From assembly GCA_030456405.1 (NCBI GenBank), contig JAKDNQ010000142.1:1-5998 (forward strand): a stretch of 5,998 nt of DNA, given 5' to 3'. Source of the DNA: Nitrospira sp. Lineage in GTDB: Bacteria; Nitrospirota; Nitrospiria; Nitrospirales; Nitrospiraceae. This document shows positions 5,020 through 5,998 of this stretch, piece by piece. A program made the position numbers and the translations under genes. The notes under the pieces are model-generated. The model searched no databases and was not told the DNA's origin. It was given only the letters and a program-made list of their open reading frames with translations. Positions within the stretch are counted from its first letter, which is position 1; each line of letters opens with the position of its first letter.

Positions 5020-5232
5020 ATGGTGCAGCCTGGCCGCTATCGGCACTATAAAGGGCAGGAGTATGAGGTGCTCGGAGTAGCCCGGCACTCAGAAACGGAG
5101 GAAGAGTATGTGGTGTATCGGGCGCTCTATGGCGCTCGCGGGTTGTGGATCAGGCCCAGGGCGATGTTTATCGAGACCGTGATCGTTGATGGTCATTCTT
5201 GTCCCAGGTTTCAGCTGCTTTCATCCATCTAG
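5020..5232 (+). CDS. DUF1653 domain protein (70 aa)
   Basis: This short complete protein matches the DUF1653 pattern almost throughout: PGRYRHYKGQEYEVLGVARH at residues 4-23, then SETEEEYVVYRALYG (24-38), RGLWIRPRAMF (40-50) and a closing CPRFQLL (61-67). Family members are compact, probably all-beta proteins of 60-80 residues, often encoded as single genes; their biochemical role is unknown. The start is supported by AAAGGA about 6 nt upstream. The gene is divergent from the oxidoreductase gene and convergent with the MEKHLA gene, 63 bp away, with no clear terminator hairpin between the two stops. Confidence 0.92.
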   Translation: MVQPGRYRHYKGQEYEVLGVARHSETEEEYVVYRALYGARGLWIRPRAMFIETVIVDGHSCPRFQLLSSI

Positions 5233-5295
5233 CAGGATGCTCAAACCGTCGCTCTACGAACTCGCCATAGCAGCTTTGTCGCGTCTGTAAGTCGG

Positions 5296-5766
5296 TCACG
5301 TCAACCAGGTCCATTGCGAGAAGGTGGCAGCCTGCCCGACTCTCTGTCCCTTTCCATCCACAACATTCCAGATGAGAGCGTTCTCGACGAGAAAGCGGCG
5401 TCCCGTTGAAGTGATTCTCACGCCTCGATAAGTATCGAGATAGCCGCTGGTTTTGGCCTGTTCCAACATCGATTCCCGCTCGGCTCGATTGACCGCCTCA
5501 GCCGTGAGCCGCGACGCGGTCGTGATGAGTTGTTCCCAGGTTAGCTCCCACAGCTCCAACGCGACTTGATTGCCGTAATTGAGGAGAGGGTCCTCTTGCA
5601 TCCCATGGGAAACGACGACAAAGGGAGACTGGAAGAGCGCGTGGGCTTGATAGTCCGAATCACCCACTCGTTCGAGCAGTTCACGCCCGGTCCAGCGATA
5701 GAAACTGTTCAGTAGCTGCTGCGACCATTCGACGATGGCCGGACGAGTCCATATCTGAGTCGTCAT
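5296..5766 (-). CDS. MEKHLA domain-containing protein (156 aa)
   Basis: The ATG at 5766 is chosen because a perfect GGAGG (5775-5779) sits 8 nt upstream; a GTG at 5784 in the same frame lies before that site. The whole protein is one MEKHLA domain, a PAS-related fold: LLNSFYRWTGREL (18-30), LFQSPFVVVSHGMQEDPLLNYGNQVALELWE (44-74), SRLTAEAVNRAER, then YRGVRITSTGRRFLVENALIWNV and a final GQAATFSQW. Key visible residues are the HG, DPxLNYGN and ALELWE motifs. The domain is known from the C-termini of plant HD-ZIP III regulators and as stand-alone bacterial proteins; a small-molecule-sensing role is suspected by analogy with PAS but the ligand is unknown. There is no DNA-binding or kinase domain, so any signalling output would need a partner. 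The gene is divergent from leuC with a 187-bp spacer. Confidence 0.92.
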   Translation of the reverse strand: MTTQIWTRPAIVEWSQQLLNSFYRWTGRELLERVGDSDYQAHALFQSPFVVVSHGMQEDPLLNYGNQVALELWELTWEQLITTASRLTAEAVNRAERESMLEQAKTSGYLDTYRGVRITSTGRRFLVENALIWNVVDGKGQRVGQAATFSQWTWLT

Positions 5767-5867
5767 GGCATAATCCTCCGGCACACTCGCAAGGAAAGTG
5801 GCTCACGCTCACCGGCCTTGCGATGTACCATGTGCGATCAGTCAACACAAGAATCCGATGATCGCTC

Positions 5868-5896
5868 TTGTAAAGAAGATAGGAGAACTCTAGTAT
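5868..5896 (+). promoter_or_regulatory. Candidate promoter for leuC
   Basis: TTGTAA (5868-5873) and TAGTAT (5891-5896) are 17 nt apart, each a 4/6 match to the sigma70 consensus. Transcription would begin near 5903, leaving a leader of about 50 nt before the ATG at 5954. Two copies of ctgggaa (5910-5916 and 5924-5930), 14 nt apart, lie in that leader and could be a tandem binding site. I see no leucine-rich leader peptide or T-box in this short stretch. Confidence 0.35.
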
Positions 5897-5953
5897 ATTG
5901 TGTCGGCGTCTGGGAAGTACTGCCTGGGAATACCCGATAATTGAGGAATGCCT

Positions 5954-5998
5954 ATGGCCTCTCAAACCCTCTTCGACAAAATCTGGGAATCCCACGTC
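5954..5998 (+). CDS. leuC: 3-isopropylmalate dehydratase large subunit, N-terminal fragment
   Basis: Only the first 15 codons are in the window, reading MASQTLFDKIWESHV and open to the edge. This matches the start of LeuC proteins, where the pattern is M..TL(F/Y)DKIW..HV. The enzyme is the iron-sulfur subunit of isopropylmalate isomerase, which with LeuD converts 2-isopropylmalate to 3-isopropylmalate in cytoplasmic leucine biosynthesis. The start has a good ribosome site (GAGGA at 5943-5947, 6 nt from the ATG). The iron-sulfur cysteines and aconitase core lie outside the window, so the call rests on a short but characteristic N-terminus. HacA/aconitase-family relatives with similar starts are the alternative. 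Confidence 0.8.
   Translation, partial: MASQTLFDKIWESHV

Noticed and set aside
5681..5995. Minus-strand 104-aa open frame
   Set aside because: It overlaps the MEKHLA gene start in another frame and is antisense to leuC, with no motif.

Overview
The window is ordinary, mostly minus-strand chromosomal DNA from a Gram-negative bacterium. Two predicted lipoproteins and a BamE-like protein imply an outer membrane. The gene mix (a DUF1653 protein, a stand-alone MEKHLA protein, small envelope proteins with strong GGAGG ribosome sites, and a leuC start) suggests a Nitrospira-like member of the Nitrospirota. That assignment is inferred from general protein style, not from a marker gene.

Layout: bases 1-170 hold no supported gene. 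A coiled-coil lipoprotein gene (171-866, minus) follows. Next comes about 600 bp without a convincing gene (867-1468), which is rich in inverted repeats and may hold a decayed transposase fragment. Then come a tiny exported or membrane protein (1469-1657, minus) and an MscS-family channel protein (1840-2676, minus). A compact run of minus-strand genes follows in transcription order: a Lpd/MerA-type flavin disulfide oxidoreductase (3539-4972), an 80-residue two-helix membrane protein (3232-3474) and a BamE/SmpA-like lipoprotein (2822-3235). The last two overlap by ATGA. The right end has a short DUF1653 gene on the plus strand (5020-5232), a convergent MEKHLA-domain gene (5296-5766, minus), and, divergent from that, the first 15 codons of leuC (5954 onward).

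Functionally, the central block links a soluble redox flavoenzyme with small envelope proteins and possibly a mechanosensitive channel, so an envelope or stress role is conceivable but unproven. leuC belongs to leucine biosynthesis and shares only a divergent intergenic region with the MEKHLA gene. I see no CRISPR array, no tRNA or rRNA, no intact insertion sequence and no convincing new system. The most anomalous stretch is the hairpin-dense gap at about 1050-1400.
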